A stretch of DNA of 64,000 nt, from the NCBI RefSeq assembly GCF_900747795.2, contig NC_041405.2, positions 134,327,946-134,391,945 on the forward strand, written 5' to 3'. Position 1 is the stretch's first letter. Each line of letters begins with the position of its first letter. Origin of the DNA: Erpetoichthys calabaricus. Lineage: Eukaryota > Chordata > Cladistia > Polypteriformes > Polypteridae. Below the pieces are notes generated by a model, which was not told the DNA's origin, made no database searches, and was given only the letters and a program-made list of their open reading frames with translations. Of the stretch, positions 1 to 13,319 are shown piece by piece. The position numbers and the translations under genes are program-made.

Positions 1-1159
1 CAATGTACAATCTACTGGTAATATAAATTTTATTTTTCAGTTGTATTTTTTGCAACGTTTTCTGTGCTGATACAAATTAGAACTGGTGCTATTTAAAATG
101 AAAACTTGTATTGGGCAGACACCTGTCCTTCAGGTATCGTTAAAAGGTGATTCATACTGACATCCCTAGGAACATTATCAAAAATAGTGTGGAGGGAGAG
201 CATGGGTTGTGGTATCCTTCATCACTACAGTTTGCAGTACATGTGCATGTTCTCTACTTACCTCAGGTAAATGTCTTCTTCAAAGCGCTTGAGCTAAACA
301 TAGCACATACAAAACTTTGACAAAATAAATGTAGCTGCTGCAGAACTGACCTCATTTCTGTGTTCCACTGAGCTCCATTGCAGCTTCTCGTTACCCCTTC
401 ACCACAAACTATATGCTTCTGTTTGCACAGTATGCCTTTTTAAAGCTAGTAAATCCAGATGCTGCACTTCATTTCTGTTGACTGGTGAGGATTAACCATT
501 GTCTGAGAAGAGAAAATGAAGAGACCTGACAGCACCACCCAACATCAGTGACATCATTCCTCCTAGAAGACAAAAAAGTATGTAGGAAACAGAAGGTATG
601 ACTTGGTATCCAGTGGTAAATACATCTCGGTCATAAACTGGAAGTGTACAAAAACGCATAGATGGAAAGACTATCTGGGCAAGACAGCCCTCTAGTGGTG
701 AAAAAAAAGGCAGCTGGGGTTTCATAACTTCACTAGCTTTTTGATTTTACAAACAAGAGGCATTGCTTTGTTTCCATTTATTTGCTGTGCAAGAACACAA
801 TTTTATGTCCTGCCCAGATGTTCTTCCTGCCTTGCAACCAATGATTACTGGGACTGGCTCCAGGTTCCAAAAGATGTGGATAACTAATTATGAAAATAAC
901 TGAATGGATGAAACACAAAGTTGACTAGATAGCAAATAAAGAACATTTTATTGAGGTACACAGATGCAAGATGCATGGTGAATTTCTGTCAGACTCTGAG
1001 AATTACAACAGCTTAATCTCAAGCATTACAGACTATTTGAGGACTGTCACACACATGCGCTTAGGAGGCAGTCAAAAAGCCCAAAGGTGAGTGAAACATC
1101 GCGAGACAGGGGGTTGGTTGTCACGTGGTACTTACCCAAATCTCTTAATCTTCCAACAG
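1..1159. other. intergenic, nothing recognised
   Basis: AT-rich DNA with short open frames only. No conserved exon, splice pair or known repeat was recognised. Confidence 0.5.
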
Positions 1160-2038
1160 GAGGGAGGGAGGTGGACAGTCTGGCGTCATGGTGTGGGGAC
1201 AACAACCTCACCCTCAACACAGACAAGACGAAGGAAATGATAGTGGACATGAAGAAGGAGAGGAGACCTCACCGGCCACTGTTCATCCAAGGGCTTGAAG
1301 TGGAGAGGGTGAGTAGCATTAAATACCTGGGCGTCTACATCAGTGAGGACCTCACTTGGACACTTAACACCACACAGCTGGTTAAGAGGGCTCAACAGCG
1401 GCTGTACTTTCTGAGGAGGCTGAGGAAATTTGATATGTCAACTAAGATCCTCTGCAACTTTTACAGCTGCATTGTTGAGAGCATCTTGACCAGCTGCATC
1501 ACCGTGTGGTACGGCAACACTACTGCTATGGACTGCAAACGCCTGCAGAGAGTGGTAAAGACTGCTGAGAAGATCACCAGGACCCCACTGCCCTCTCTGC
1601 AGAGCATCTACAACTGCAGAGTCCGCAGGAGAACTGCCTCGATCCTCAGCACGAACTGTTCACACTTCTACCCTCAGGCAGGAGGTATAGAAGTATGAAA
1701 TGCAGGACTTCCAGGCTAAAAAATTCTTTCTTTTCCAAGGCCATTAGACTCCTAAATAACTGACTGGAGTTTATAACCATGGTTCACCTCATTCTATCTC
1801 CCTCACACAACTGTATTTGACTTGTCTATCACACACCTATCTGCACATTACACTTTATATTTCTATTCTGTTTTATACTTTATGCGTCCTCTGTTACTTA
1901 TTATCTGTCTGCTACTTATTATTTATGTTTATCTTTATACGTTGGTTTTGTCATTTGGTGTGGACAGCAAAGAAAGAATTTCATTGTACAGGGAAACATG
2001 TTTCCTTACTGTGCACATGACAGTAAACTTTGAACTTC
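1160..2038 (+). mobile_element. L2/Rex1-type LINE, 5'-truncated 3' end
   Basis: The frame at 1160-1698 encodes the C-terminal part of a non-LTR reverse transcriptase. Visible blocks are DSLASWCGDNNLTLNTDKTKEM, then KYLGVYISEDLTW, then QQRLYFLRRLRKF, the usual order after the catalytic core in L2/Rex1-group LINEs. The core itself is absent, so the copy is 5'-truncated. The terminal FxLLPSGRRYR-like block near 1660-1700 is altered and the frame closes at a TGA. The non-coding tail ends in the typical attgtac...gacagtaaactttgaac sequence at about 1975-2035. It is a dead copy; clade is inferred from motif order. Confidence 0.8.
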
Positions 2039-3788
2039 TTCCGGCCACCACTGATGACATCACTTCCGTCTCCTGTTTTTGATGTCATCTCCTGCCAACC
2101 ACTTCTTGTCCTCCATTTTGATACTTTATATAAATGCCATTTTGTTTCGTGTAAACTGTCAATTGTTACGAATTACAAGTACTTTTGATCACTACAACCC
2201 TTTTCTTTGCTTTATTTTTGTCTGTTGGACAATATACAGGGACGGTCCCCAAAACTTCGTTTTTGTGGAGCTTCTTTTTTTTACTTTCTCTTACAAAGTA
2301 TTTCCACAGGACCTAATTCAGGTCTTCAAAACTGTCAAATATATTGATAAAGTAGATATACAGAAGAATTCTTTCAAAATTAATGGTGCATCACATAGTT
2401 GAGGACACCAGTGGAAAGTAAGGACTAAAGCCAGGAGGCACTTCTTTACTCATCTGTTTTTCAAAATTTGCTCCTTTAAATGATTACTTGAAAATGTAGT
2501 ACCACAGAAGTGGAATGCAAACTAGGATCCCATGCATGCTTAGATATTCTGGGATTAGATTTACAATTCAACTTGAAAATAGAAGAAACCCACATCTTAT
2601 TTTTTTTTTAAAGTAAAACAGAGTGTTTCTCTGGTGTTTTCTTTAGTAAATGACTCTCTGCCACCAACACCCCTAAATACTCACTTGAAGAGGAACAAAC
2701 TCAAGACTAGTTTGTGCTCCAGTCTGTGCCGACATCCTTTCAGGTGCATATGTTTGACTTTGGGGACATGTACGATACATGCTCTTTTTGCAGCGAAAAC
2801 ACATAAGATCCACTAGAAATGGAATGGCAAGACAATGCAATGACAATGGAAAGACAATGGCAAGTGAATAAGACTAAAGCATGTAAACTTGCAGGATACA
2901 TTGGCATTGGCGTGTAGTGGCTTAAAATGCAACATCCTGCACTGACAGATTTTTCTGTTGTGTGAACAATATTTTAGTATTAAATCATCATGTCTCCAAT
3001 TTGAAAGCTTTTGTGCTGGAAGCTGGAGCAGTTTTCATAGTTTGCCCATTTTCTCTTTAAATGCCCACCTATGAACAGACACAAACAATATTAGCTAGTT
3101 TACATACAGGACTGTTGTAACTGGAGTTTGTGGTGCTGCAACGCCCCCTAGTGGTCCACAACTGGCATAGTTGGCAGGATTTCCTGGCCATCTGGTTGTT
3201 AGGAACCTGCAAAATAAATAAGAGTAAGCAAAAATGAATTTTTCAAAAGAACCACAATGCAAAATACCAACAGCAGAATGGCCAAAAAGTAAATGGCAAA
3301 ATCTGAAAAACAGTCAAAGCTTCAGTCAAAATCCTAATAAATGAAATGGAATTTGAATGAGGCTGCAGATCTTCAAACATCAAACATTTAGAATATTCTC
3401 TGTGAAGGAATGAGCAAATACTTTTTTTTTCAAATAAGTGCTAAATGGAATTTTCAGTGTTATTTTAATAGGCTAAAATCACACTAATCTTTTATAGCAA
3501 TGAAATGAATATCATAATTTATTTTAATGATATTAACTTTCTCAAAGAAATATAATTTGGACATATATTTATTTATTCTTCATTTTGCTTGTTTTTACTT
3601 TGAGAGACAGACATATAAAATGCTCTCAATATTTCTGGTGATACCCTGGTGCGTAGATAACACAGAAAATTGGTTCAAAATTAAACTAGATCTCTGATTC
3701 AAAGAACAATGCAAATATGTTGTTTTATGTCTGTTTACACTATGTGGTTAAATGTGTTATGTAGTATAAGATCAACTTTAAAATCGGA
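2039..3788. other. intergenic, nothing firm
   Basis: AT-rich sequence. It contains a short 'cgccccctagtgg' motif near 3150 that is frequent in vertebrate repeats, but no gene or complete element was recognised. Confidence 0.4.
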
Positions 3789-5713
3789 GGCCTCATGTAT
3801 AATGCCGTGCACTGAAACATGGTGTAGGGACAAAAGTGGAAATGTGCGTCTGCACAAAAAAAAATTCAGATGCATAAAATTGTGCATAAGCAAAGTTCCA
3901 TGCGGTTTCCCTTTATAAATCCCAATGTGAATTTTAACACACATACACAGTCCTACTCTGACTCCTCCCTGAATTTTGCATATTTCAATATGCAAATCAA
4001 TATAAATAGCCCCTTCCATTCAGTGTTTTGTTAAAAGAAAATTGCAAAAGAACGTGGGAAAAAAGTGCAAAGTGGAGGCATGGAAAAACATAGAATTTGT
4101 TGGCTTAAGCAGTGGTATAAGCAACAAAAGGAAAGTGATGGACTGATACAGCGTGGAGGAGACATTAAAAAGTTCAAGTTCAGAAAGTTGCATGATCAGG
4201 TCAGGTCAGGTGGGGGAGCATGGACTAGTACAGCGTGTTGCTGCACCCACGACATGACGAAACAGCTCGGGTTCCTGGTTGGCAGACACGCGGTCCAGTC
4301 CCACCCTCTGTAAATGACCATCTATCTGCCACAACCAGGTGTTACGTGAGTGTCAACAATAAGGATCCTTCAAGCTGGATCACCCTCTGTGAAACATGGC
4401 CGTAGTGCCATACCTGACATTCCCTCACAATGTGCATCCTTCAGGACTCCGTGAGCAACCACTAATTTGACACAAAGTCAAACCAGTGATACCCAATGAT
4501 TCTCTGAAGAGACGGGCTCTAAAAACTTGGATCTTCATCCTTTTGCAAAGATATCAGGAGTGCAACACATCCCTTTACAGGTATCTCATGACCCTCTCCC
4601 ATACTCTCCCAGTCCCTCTACTGACTTTATAGGAACAGTCACCAGAAACATGAATGTCACTGCCAAGGTAAGTAAACCTCTTGACACACTGCTGATGGCC
4701 ATACCCAACAGGTCATTAAAGGTCCGGATCTTGGTTTTTATCCAGGATACTCACAAGCCCAGGTGCTCAGAATCCCTGATCAGAGCCTCCATTGAATCTG
4801 CGCAATGCCTGAAATAAAAAAGAAGTGGGCAGATATCAAAGTCAATGTTAAAAAGCACCGTGTGTTTATTCTGTTTCAGACAAGGTTACAAAATCTGACC
4901 CCCGTGCCGAGGACACAACTCCAAGTGGTTATGGTGCTCCTGTGCCCAGCATATCTTCTGGTGCTGTCTGCTCACACATCTATGATTGGAAACCACTGGA
5001 TGACCATCTTGGCTGTGTACTGATCTTGAGTCACAAAATGCAATAGTGGATGCTGTAAGAGATGTGTTCAATGAACTAAGGAATATGAGGGGTTTATTAT
5101 ACAGCTGGCATGGCACATCTCAGTGATGACTGTGAAATCAACAAGCTCATGTTGAAAACATCCTGTGGTTAAAAGCCCAAGGGTGGACAGAACTTGCAAA
5201 GAAGCAGGTAGAGCACAACTGAGTCTGCCTTTTTAAAGCTGGCGCCAGTTCAGCACACATCTCCAAGAGGATAGCTCTTGGAAATCGAAATCGACTTAGA
5301 AGCCAGGCATCATCATCTTTAAATACACTCTCTCTTCTAATTCTTCCATTTGTGATGTCCTGTGATGTAGTTTGGCCATTCCATGTACCATTATATTTTT
5401 ACAGAATTATTACAATCAAGTGAATTAAATTTGTAAACAATATGCAATTAATTTCAGTGTATTTGATAAATCCTGTGTCATGGATGCAAATCTAAAAAAG
5501 AAAGGAACACCACACAGAAACAGTGGAACTGTTGTGTTGCTTTGTGCCGCCAGTTTACAAAACCAAGTAGAAACTTCAGAACGTATGGTGTGAGGCTGCC
5601 GTGAAAATAAGCGTGGCTTTACGCCAAGTTTACTTTTTATACATCTTGAAGTGAGCGTGGAAATGGGTGTATGCAATATTTTTGTGCATATGCACCATTT
5701 ATACATGAGGCCC
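3789..5713. mobile_element. PIF/Harbinger DNA transposon remnant
   Basis: The ends are inverted: GGCCTCATGTATAA at 3789 and the reverse complement of GGGCCTCATGTATAAATGG ending at 5713. Fish Harbinger families carry termini of this kind. The interior has decayed coding pieces on the + strand: a lysine-rich frame at 4065-4200, and at 4805-4860 KKKWADIKVNVKK, which resembles the Myb/SANT-like accessory protein of Harbinger elements. No complete nuclease frame is visible. Host target duplication is unclear. Length 1925 bp. Non-functional; the family call rests on termini plus the Myb-like fragment. Confidence 0.65.
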
Positions 5714-8063
5714 TAGAAATGGCTGTTGTTATCAGTACAGGTAACCTTACACCAGTCAACACCTACATACAGCAATCACACAATGTTCCTTTTAAACGTG
5801 AAAAGCACAGCTAAAGATGCAAGAAATGTGCCTCATTTGGGACTAAAGTCAAACCAGCAGCCTACTGAGGAGCAATAGTAACAAGAAGGCATGTTATTAA
5901 AGGAGAGGAAAAGCAAAGTCATGGTTACTATGTCATTTTATTCTAACATATTTAGGAATGTAGAAACGTTCAAAAATCCACACTCTGCTATTGTAATGAC
6001 CATCTTTACAACAAAGACATCACCTGCACATTCCTGTGTGTTTAAACATATGGTTTCATGGCAGACAGAAAGTAGGCTACTCACACTTACATAATGAGGG
6101 GCTGCTATAACTAAAAACCAGCAGCCAAGCACCAAATATCACAAAGCAATTCATTTTTGCTGAAATAAAATAAAAATCAAGACTTTCTTTCTGTAAATAT
6201 TGCAAACCCATCTACTGCTTCTGAATTTTTCTGATATTCTCTCCCAGCACTTGAATTTTTTATGTGTTTGTTAAATCTTCAAACTGTGCAAGTAACCAAA
6301 AGTGAAAAATGTGAATAATGATCATCTCCAAAATGCTGAACATCAACAAAGGTCATGTACACGATTCAAAATGTGTTATCTCAAGCAGCACTAACGCCAT
6401 GTGGCATAAAGACCTGCTAGAGGCATTTTAAGATCAAAATGAATCTGCTACTGTATTAGATAATAATATAAAGTAGAATCCAAGAAAGATGAATAGTCAC
6501 TGAAAATCATTTATATTGAAATCTTTATAACACTGATGCTCTGTTCAGTTTGAAGAACAAAAATAAAGATGCTACAAATTGTAAGGATTAAAAAAGCACC
6601 AAAATAAATAAAGTTATTTATTAAAAATGTAGAAATGCAGAACCAGGTTAGAAAATGGTACATACTGTTAATGGAAAAATAAGATGGTAAATATTGAATT
6701 ATGTAACATGAAACAGAGCTTTTCTGTGTGTTTGTGTATGTGTATTTTTTGAGGAACACAAGCTTCACATATAAGAAGAATTAATTTTCAAACAGTGAAG
6801 ATCATCAAATGAAGCTCCACTGAACAGTAAACACCCTCCATCTGTTTTATAATTGACAGGCTTACCTGTTTTACACAGTAATGTCCCACAAGCTGGATGT
6901 CATCCTGCAGTCTCAGGCTGTCTCCATTATACTCCTGCTCCACTTCATTTCTGTGTTACTTAACTTGTTCCAGCTTTACATTCAGTGTCAAAAGGCAGGA
7001 ATTAATATAACAATATACAGCTGATCATTCATTCATACAGAACTTCACTTTTGCACTGCCACTCCTAAATTCTAAAAATTAAATGTATTCTTAGCTATCT
7101 CGCTTCCCATAGATTTCTATAGTAGGGTCTTTCTGTACAACATCTGCAGCTAAAATAAATTAAACGTGCCAACAGATGTGATCTTGACAGGAGATGCTTT
7201 CTTTAACTTTGCAGGTGACTCTGAAAGACAGGACAAGGCAGGCACTGGATTACTGGGACTGCTGCAGCAAAGGTCAGTGCAATAGGCCGTACTGGTTAGT
7301 CTGCCATGCTAGTGTGGCTACAGTGGCAAACGTCATGACCACAGCGTGTGTTGAAGGGGCCGGCTTTTCCTAGTTTAGTATTCAGCTTCACTGCTTGCCT
7401 AGTTTGAAGAGTGGAGAAAGAGTATGAAAAGAAAAGATAAACTATTAATGGTAACTGGAGCAGCATAGCAACATTCGCAGTTATGTTAGAGTGGACATTT
7501 CAGTCAGCATAAGCAACACTGCATATTTTATGGATAGCTGCTATACATAGATATATGGAAAAAAATTGAGACAAGGACCAAATAATTAGTGGAAAAATTC
7601 CATACTAAAGACTGTGGATGTAATATCTTCACTGAACACATTCTTCAGACACCCTTTTGAAAAGAGGGAAAAACTAAATTTGTAAATAATGAAATCTTTT
7701 AAGGAATGTTACTGAACTCAGAGTACATTTGAATATACTACAATCAAAAATATGACTACCTGTACCCATGAGGTATTAGCTACTAACTTCTACAGGACAG
7801 TTTATTCCACTCCTGCTCTGGTCACAATCAGAGTGGCTCTAATATTTTTGCTAAAGTTGTAAATGGCGTCACCCCCACCCAATTTGCTTTGAGAGAAATT
7901 ATTACTACCAGACCTGTACATAGAAACCTGGAGCCACGAGAGAGAAGCCAGGACTGGGATACAAAACAGTGAATTAACAGTTTGGGAATGATGAGGGGGG
8001 CATTTGGTTTTTTACATCAATGTTTGCAATTTCTCAGAAAAATATGTACTTGAGGGGTGACAG
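5714..8063. other. intergenic, nothing recognised
   Basis: AT-rich DNA with short frames in several registers. No exon or repeat family was identified. Confidence 0.4.
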
Positions 8064-8349
8064 AGGCGGCACGGTGGCCTTGCAGTTAGGAGACCCGGGT
8101 TTGCTTCCCGGGTCTTCCCTGCGTGGAGTTTGCATGTTCTCCCCGTGTCTGTGTGGGTTACCTCCGGGTGTTCCGGTTTCCTCCTACAGTCCAAAGACAT
8201 GCAGGTTAGGTACATTGGCAATCCTAAATTGTCCTTAGTGTGTGCTTGGTGTGTGGGTGTGTGCGCCCTGTGTTGGCTGGGATTGGCTCCAGCAGACCCC
8301 CGTGACTATGTAGATAGGATATACCAGGTTGGATAATGGATGGATGGAT
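8064..8349 (+). mobile_element. tRNA-derived SINE, full length
   Basis: Head resembles a tRNA promoter (ggcggcacggtggc, then gggtttgcttcccgggt, a B-box-like stretch). The body reads tttgcatgttctccccgtg, then gtgttggctgggattggctc and cagacccccgtgac, with a (GGAT)n tail. The 10-bp target duplication GGGGTGACAG lies at 8054-8063 and 8350-8359. Same family as the copies at 12869, 22266, 34441 and 51746. Confidence 0.85.
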
Positions 8350-8486
8350 GGGGTGACAGTTCTGACAACACATAGGAATTGGGCTGCATTAGCAGGGTTT
8401 ATTTAATTCATTTTTGGTTTGTTTGTTTGTGTTTTGCATTTAATTTTTCTCTAAGAAAAAAAAGATATGAATCCAATAATGAAGTC

Positions 8487-8611
<125 letters not shown>

Positions 8612-10456
8612 GGTAGGTAGTCTATGATGATGGTGACATTCTGGCTATAATCTCACCAAGTTAGCTCCATAAACATACATTTTTCACATAGGTTACTGAA
8701 ATAAATTGAGAAGCTTAATATAATTACAAAAATTAAATTACATTCAAGTATAATGATTATATTTAAATATTTAGCAATGGTTAAAATTTACAGCATCTTT
8801 GCCAATGCATGCAAATAATGCAGTATAACTGTTCAACCAATGCATGATCTCAAAGAGTTTTTCAAGTAAGACACAGACTATGGAGAATTATGAATGTCAT
8901 AGATGTTGGTTCACAATGGAGAATAACATGTTTTAACATACATTTGAATGTATACCAGTTTGGAATTAAAGCAGCCTTTAGTAATGCATTCAAGAGCTGC
9001 AGTCCTGTTGCTGTTTTGATTGTTTAGTTTTATTTTGCCATGTCTGTGTGTCCTATGCTATTGTATTCTGTAGAACATTTTTATTGTTATTATCCACGAT
9101 ATGTTGTGGCCTATGGTTTTTGACAAACAAAACTAAAAACTACAAACCTGTTCCTCAAAAAAATAAAACAACAAGAATGTTTGGAGCTAAGAGAACCTCT
9201 GAGGAGCAGAGTGCCTCTGGATTTAGGAAGACCACACTTAAACGGCTTACACAGGTCATCAAACATTAAGTACATGATTTATTGAGAACTGGACAGTTGT
9301 ATTGAGACCGAGTGTTCACAAGTCATTATCTGTACTGCTTAAAAAAATGCTGAACCCCAAATCTTGCCACCTCAGGTGAACTCCTAGTTCGCCTAAATGG
9401 TTGCAATTATTGCGCTCACATACATACCTTCTTTTGTTTGGCATCATATATATGGACTGCAGAAGCGCCTGGGCAGGAGATTTCACAAAGGTCATGTTGC
9501 AACTACATCTGCACTCTGTGGTTCATTGTTTAAAACAATTCCTAATTTAAGCTCTCCTTCTTTTTTGCTTTCAAATGTTCCTGGTAACTAAGCAGCGCAG
9601 CACACAGAGAGAGACGTTGTTGAGCCTTCTTATATATTTGAATACAATCAAAACAGGCCAAAACTGTTGATCATTTGATTCACTTGAGACCCAGCACACT
9701 TGATTTTGCACATGCTGCAGTATTAAGGCCAGGACTGCTTGAGTTTCACTTTGGCATTTAAAACTTATTCAAAACTTTCATGCTGAATGAACTGGCAGAA
9801 GGATTGTTGATGGTAGCAATTACTTTGTTCCATTACTGCCCAAGATATTGTGGGTAGCTGTAGGGGTGTAGCCTGTTGTGTAGAAATCTGTTGAACGTTA
9901 ACTTGAGAAAGAGAAGTTTTTGTAGTGGCCACTCACATCATACCAAGAAAAGCTAAAGCATGGAAAAAAGAAGACAGAATTGAAAATGACTGCATATCGA
10001 TGGTCCTGTGCATATCAGGGGTCAGAAAGCAAACAGGGAAAGAAATGTGAATTTCAAAAACATGCATACCAGCTAGCAATATACTTTAATAAAATATACT
10101 TTAATAAAATATGGGATTGCTGCTTACTTAAAAATGCAAAATGCAAAAAGCTGCACAAAAATGCATATGCGGCTGATTTTAGAAAATTTGGTGGGTTTGG
10201 TAAAATTTGATTTGTAAAGTGATCATCAGATTAAAATGTCAAAGAAAATTAACAAAAAAGACATAAGATTTATAAAGAAAGTCAAAGTGAAAACTGTTGA
10301 TTACAATTGTCATCCTGACTTTGAGCAACATGCACAATAGCTGGCAAACAAGTTAAGCAAGGACAAGAACACTTTTATACAAAGAAATGAAAGTAAAATA
10401 CCTTTTCTGAAAGAAAGGAAAGTTACCCTATGTTCTACTGAAAATTACCTGTACTG
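8612..10456. other. intergenic, nothing recognised
   Basis: Mostly AT-rich sequence. A small internal duplication (atactttaataaaatatac) lies near 10080. No gene or known element was recognised. Confidence 0.4.
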
Positions 10457-10471
10457 TATATCTTAAACAAT

Positions 10472-11518
10472 CTTCTTCTTCTTTCAGCGGTTCCCGTTAG
10501 GGGTTGCTACAGCAGATCATCTTCTTCCATATCTTTCTGTCCTCTGCATCTTTCTCTGTTACCCCCATCACCTGCATGTCCTCTCTCACCACATCCATAA
10601 ACCTTCTCTTAGGCCTTCCTCTTTTCCATTTTCTTGGTAGCTCTATCCTTAATATCCTTCTCCCAATATACTCAGCATCTCTCCTCTGCACATGTCTAAA
10701 CCAACACAATCTCGCCTCTCTGACTTTATCTCCCAACCGTTCCACCTAAGCTGACCCTCTAATGTACTCATTTCTAATCTTATCCATCCTCATCACACCC
10801 AGTGCAAATCTTAACATCTTTAACTCTGCCACCTCCAGCTCTGTCTCCTGCTTTCTGGTCAGTGCCACCGTCTCCAACCCATATAACATAGCTGGTCTCA
10901 CTATCGTCCTGTAGACCTTTCCTTTCACTCTTGCTGATATCCGTCTGTCGAATCACTCCTGACACTCTTCTCCACCCATTCCACCCTGCCTGCACTCTCT
11001 TTTTCACCTCTCTTCCACAATCCCTATTACTCTGTACTGTTGATCCCAAGTATTTAAACTCATCCACCTTCACCAAATCTACTCCTTGCATCCTCACCAT
11101 TCCACTGACCTCCCTCTCATTTACACACATGTATTCTGTCTTGTTCCTACTGAACTTCATTCCTCTCCTCTCTAGAGCATATCTCCACCTCTTCAAGGTC
11201 TCCTCAACCTGCTCCTTACTCTCACTACAGATCACAATGTCATCAGCAAACATCATAATCCACGGGGACTCCTGTCTAATGTCGTCTGTCAATCTGTCCA
11301 TCACCATTGCAAATAAGAAAGGGCTCAGAGCCGATCCCTGATGTAATCCCACCTCCAACTTGAATGCATCCGTCATTCCTACCGCAGACCTCACCACAGT
11401 CACACTTCCCTCGTACATATCCTGTACAACTCTTACGTACTTCTCTGCCACTCCCGACTTCCTCATACAATACCACCACTTCATTCGAGGCACCCTGTCA
11501 TGCTTTCATAGGCTGGGT
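10472..11518 (-). mobile_element. RTE-type LINE, 5'-truncated, with target duplication
   Basis: The reverse strand encodes reverse transcriptase from about 11493 to 10497: GLHQGSALSPFLF, the catalytic MFADDIVICSES, KTEYMCVNE, EFKYLGSTVQ, then YGLETVAL and RRFMDVVREDM. One frameshift separates the 11493-10950 part from the 10928-10497 part, and a TAG lies near 10747 (after RGSA). The 3' end is a short (GAA)n tail at 10472-10486. A 15-bp duplication TATATCTTAAACAAT flanks it at 10457-10471 and 11519-11533, so the insertion is bounded exactly. Clade (RTE, Expander-like) is from memory. Non-functional. Confidence 0.9.
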
Positions 11519-11627
11519 TATATCTTAAACAATACATTTCATTATTTTTTACAGACAAGTTCTGTACAAATCAATATTTTTCTTCCTTCAAAATATGCTA
11601 ATACCATTTACTGATACATTACAGTTA

Positions 11628-12236
11628 CACTGAAAAAAATCACTGTTAATTTTACAGTTTAAAACTCTTAAATAGTGAAGGTAAACAACTGTAAAACAGT
11701 AAAGCACTGTTTCAGTAACACCGAAGTTACGATATTTGCATAAGGACACGCCCCTTTTACCGTATTGTTCCTGGTGAACTGCATACCTTTGAACAGGAGG
11801 GATAAAAACTTAAACACAGTTCACAGACTTATTTTTCCCTGTGTGCTGCAGGGTTTTTGAGGTTAAGGAAGCTGATTTATGGTGGGTTGTATTCGATAAG
11901 CTGGCACACCTGTAGGACACCATACACCACAAAAGCAAACTTTACTTCTCCACTAGATAATGTTATTGGTTGTTGTTACTTTACTGATGCAAACTGTGTA
12001 TTGGTATTTGATCATGACAACATTTTCTAATGGTTTAATGACTGGCATATTTATTACAGTGCTTGGATTTCAGGTTATGGTTAAACAATGACTTCAATTG
12101 TAATGTGTTATAAAGAAAAAACAGTTATTTACTATACAGTTATACCGTAGACCTAAAAATATTGTCACCTTCTTTTTTACGGTAAAATTCTGGCAACCAC
12201 AGCTGCAAGTTGTTTATCATAAATTTTTTTACAGTG
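11628..12236. mobile_element. non-autonomous DNA transposon (MITE) with TTA duplication
   Basis: Starts CACTGAAAAAAAT and ends with the inverted ATTTTTTTACAGTG. TTA lies on both sides (11625-11627, 12237-12239). The interior is rich in actgtaaaa/ttttacagt motifs typical of a widespread fish MITE group and codes for nothing. Three-base TTA duplication fits Harbinger-like mobilisation (inference). Confidence 0.7.
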
Positions 12237-12239
12237 TTA

Positions 12240-12868
12240 GCATATTAGACCAAAAAGAAAAATACATTTGTTAATTAAGTCTACAGTATGTTTTACATTT
12301 CACTAAAATCCATTTGATTTCTAGCGTTCAGACTGCCATTTCTGCATTTCTTACTTGCATTCCAAAGGTCCTGAAGTCAAAGAATAAGCAAAACAGACTC
12401 TTTAAAAGTTACAAGGGTAGATTTCATTGGGAGAGTGATTTTTTATTTACATACTAGCGTTCCAGTAGACGAGGTACTAATTCTATAACCATAACTGTGC
12501 TCCTAGTTTTAATGCTTGTTTATACCACTCACATTGCAAACATTTTTTCCTTGATGGAACACTGGTATGTTTAATGCAGATGACTGTATTTGTCCATTCC
12601 TTCAGACAAATGACATGTCAATTACGTTCATCTAGTTGCAATGAATTGCAGTATTGGTTGATTCAATAAAGGCTATGTAGATTCTTTCAGCCATTTTAAA
12701 ATGCTTTGTTTAAAAACAGGTTTGTTTTGAGTCATGCCTATCCTGACAGGATCGGGATCAGGCTATAAAGCTACCATAGACAGAATGCCAGTCCTCTGCA
12801 GGGCATACTCATACGTGTATCCACAAATGCTTAATTTAGTTACCCATCCACCTAATATTTACAAATAT
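12240..12868. other. intergenic, nothing recognised
   Basis: AT-rich sequence. A short stretch near 12735-12800 (tatcctgacaggatcggg) may be an old SINE scrap. No gene was seen. Confidence 0.4.
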
Positions 12869-13179
12869 CCATCCATCCATTATCCAACCCACTATATCCT
12901 AACTACAGGGTCACGGGGGTCTGCTGGAGCCAATCCCAGCCAACACAGGGCACAGGCAGGAAACAAACCCCAGGCAGGGCACACACACCCACACACCAAG
13001 CACACACTAGGGACAATTTAGGATCACCAATGCACCTAACCTGCATGTCTTTCGACTGTGGGAGGAAACCCACGCAGACACGGGGAGAACATGCAAACTC
13101 CACGCAGGGAGGACCCGGGAAGCGAACCCAGGCCTCCTAACTGCGAGGCAGCAGCGCTACCACTGTGCCACCATGCCAC
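12869..13179 (-). mobile_element. tRNA-derived SINE, full length
   Basis: Reverse-strand copy. The (GGAT)n tail lies at the left end, and the B-box-like GGGTTCGCTTCCCGGG (reverse strand) near 13125. The 13-bp target duplication TATTTACAAATAT lies at 12856-12868 and 13180-13192. Sequence is close to the other young copies, so the insertion is fairly recent. Confidence 0.92.
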
Positions 13180-13319
13180 TATTTACAAATATGGGAAGTG
13201 CAAACTTCATAGATTGCCCACGCCAGGCGCTGTCTGTAGCTGTGAAGCAGCAATGTTGAGAAATGTGCCAAAGTCATCAAGTTCTGACCTTTGAAAACTA
13301 CATACATTTGTACCCCTGC

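Noticed and set aside
8064-8110. tRNA-like promoter boxes that could suggest a tRNA gene
   Set aside because: They belong to the SINE head; no cloverleaf with intact anticodon arm is present and the copy has target duplications.
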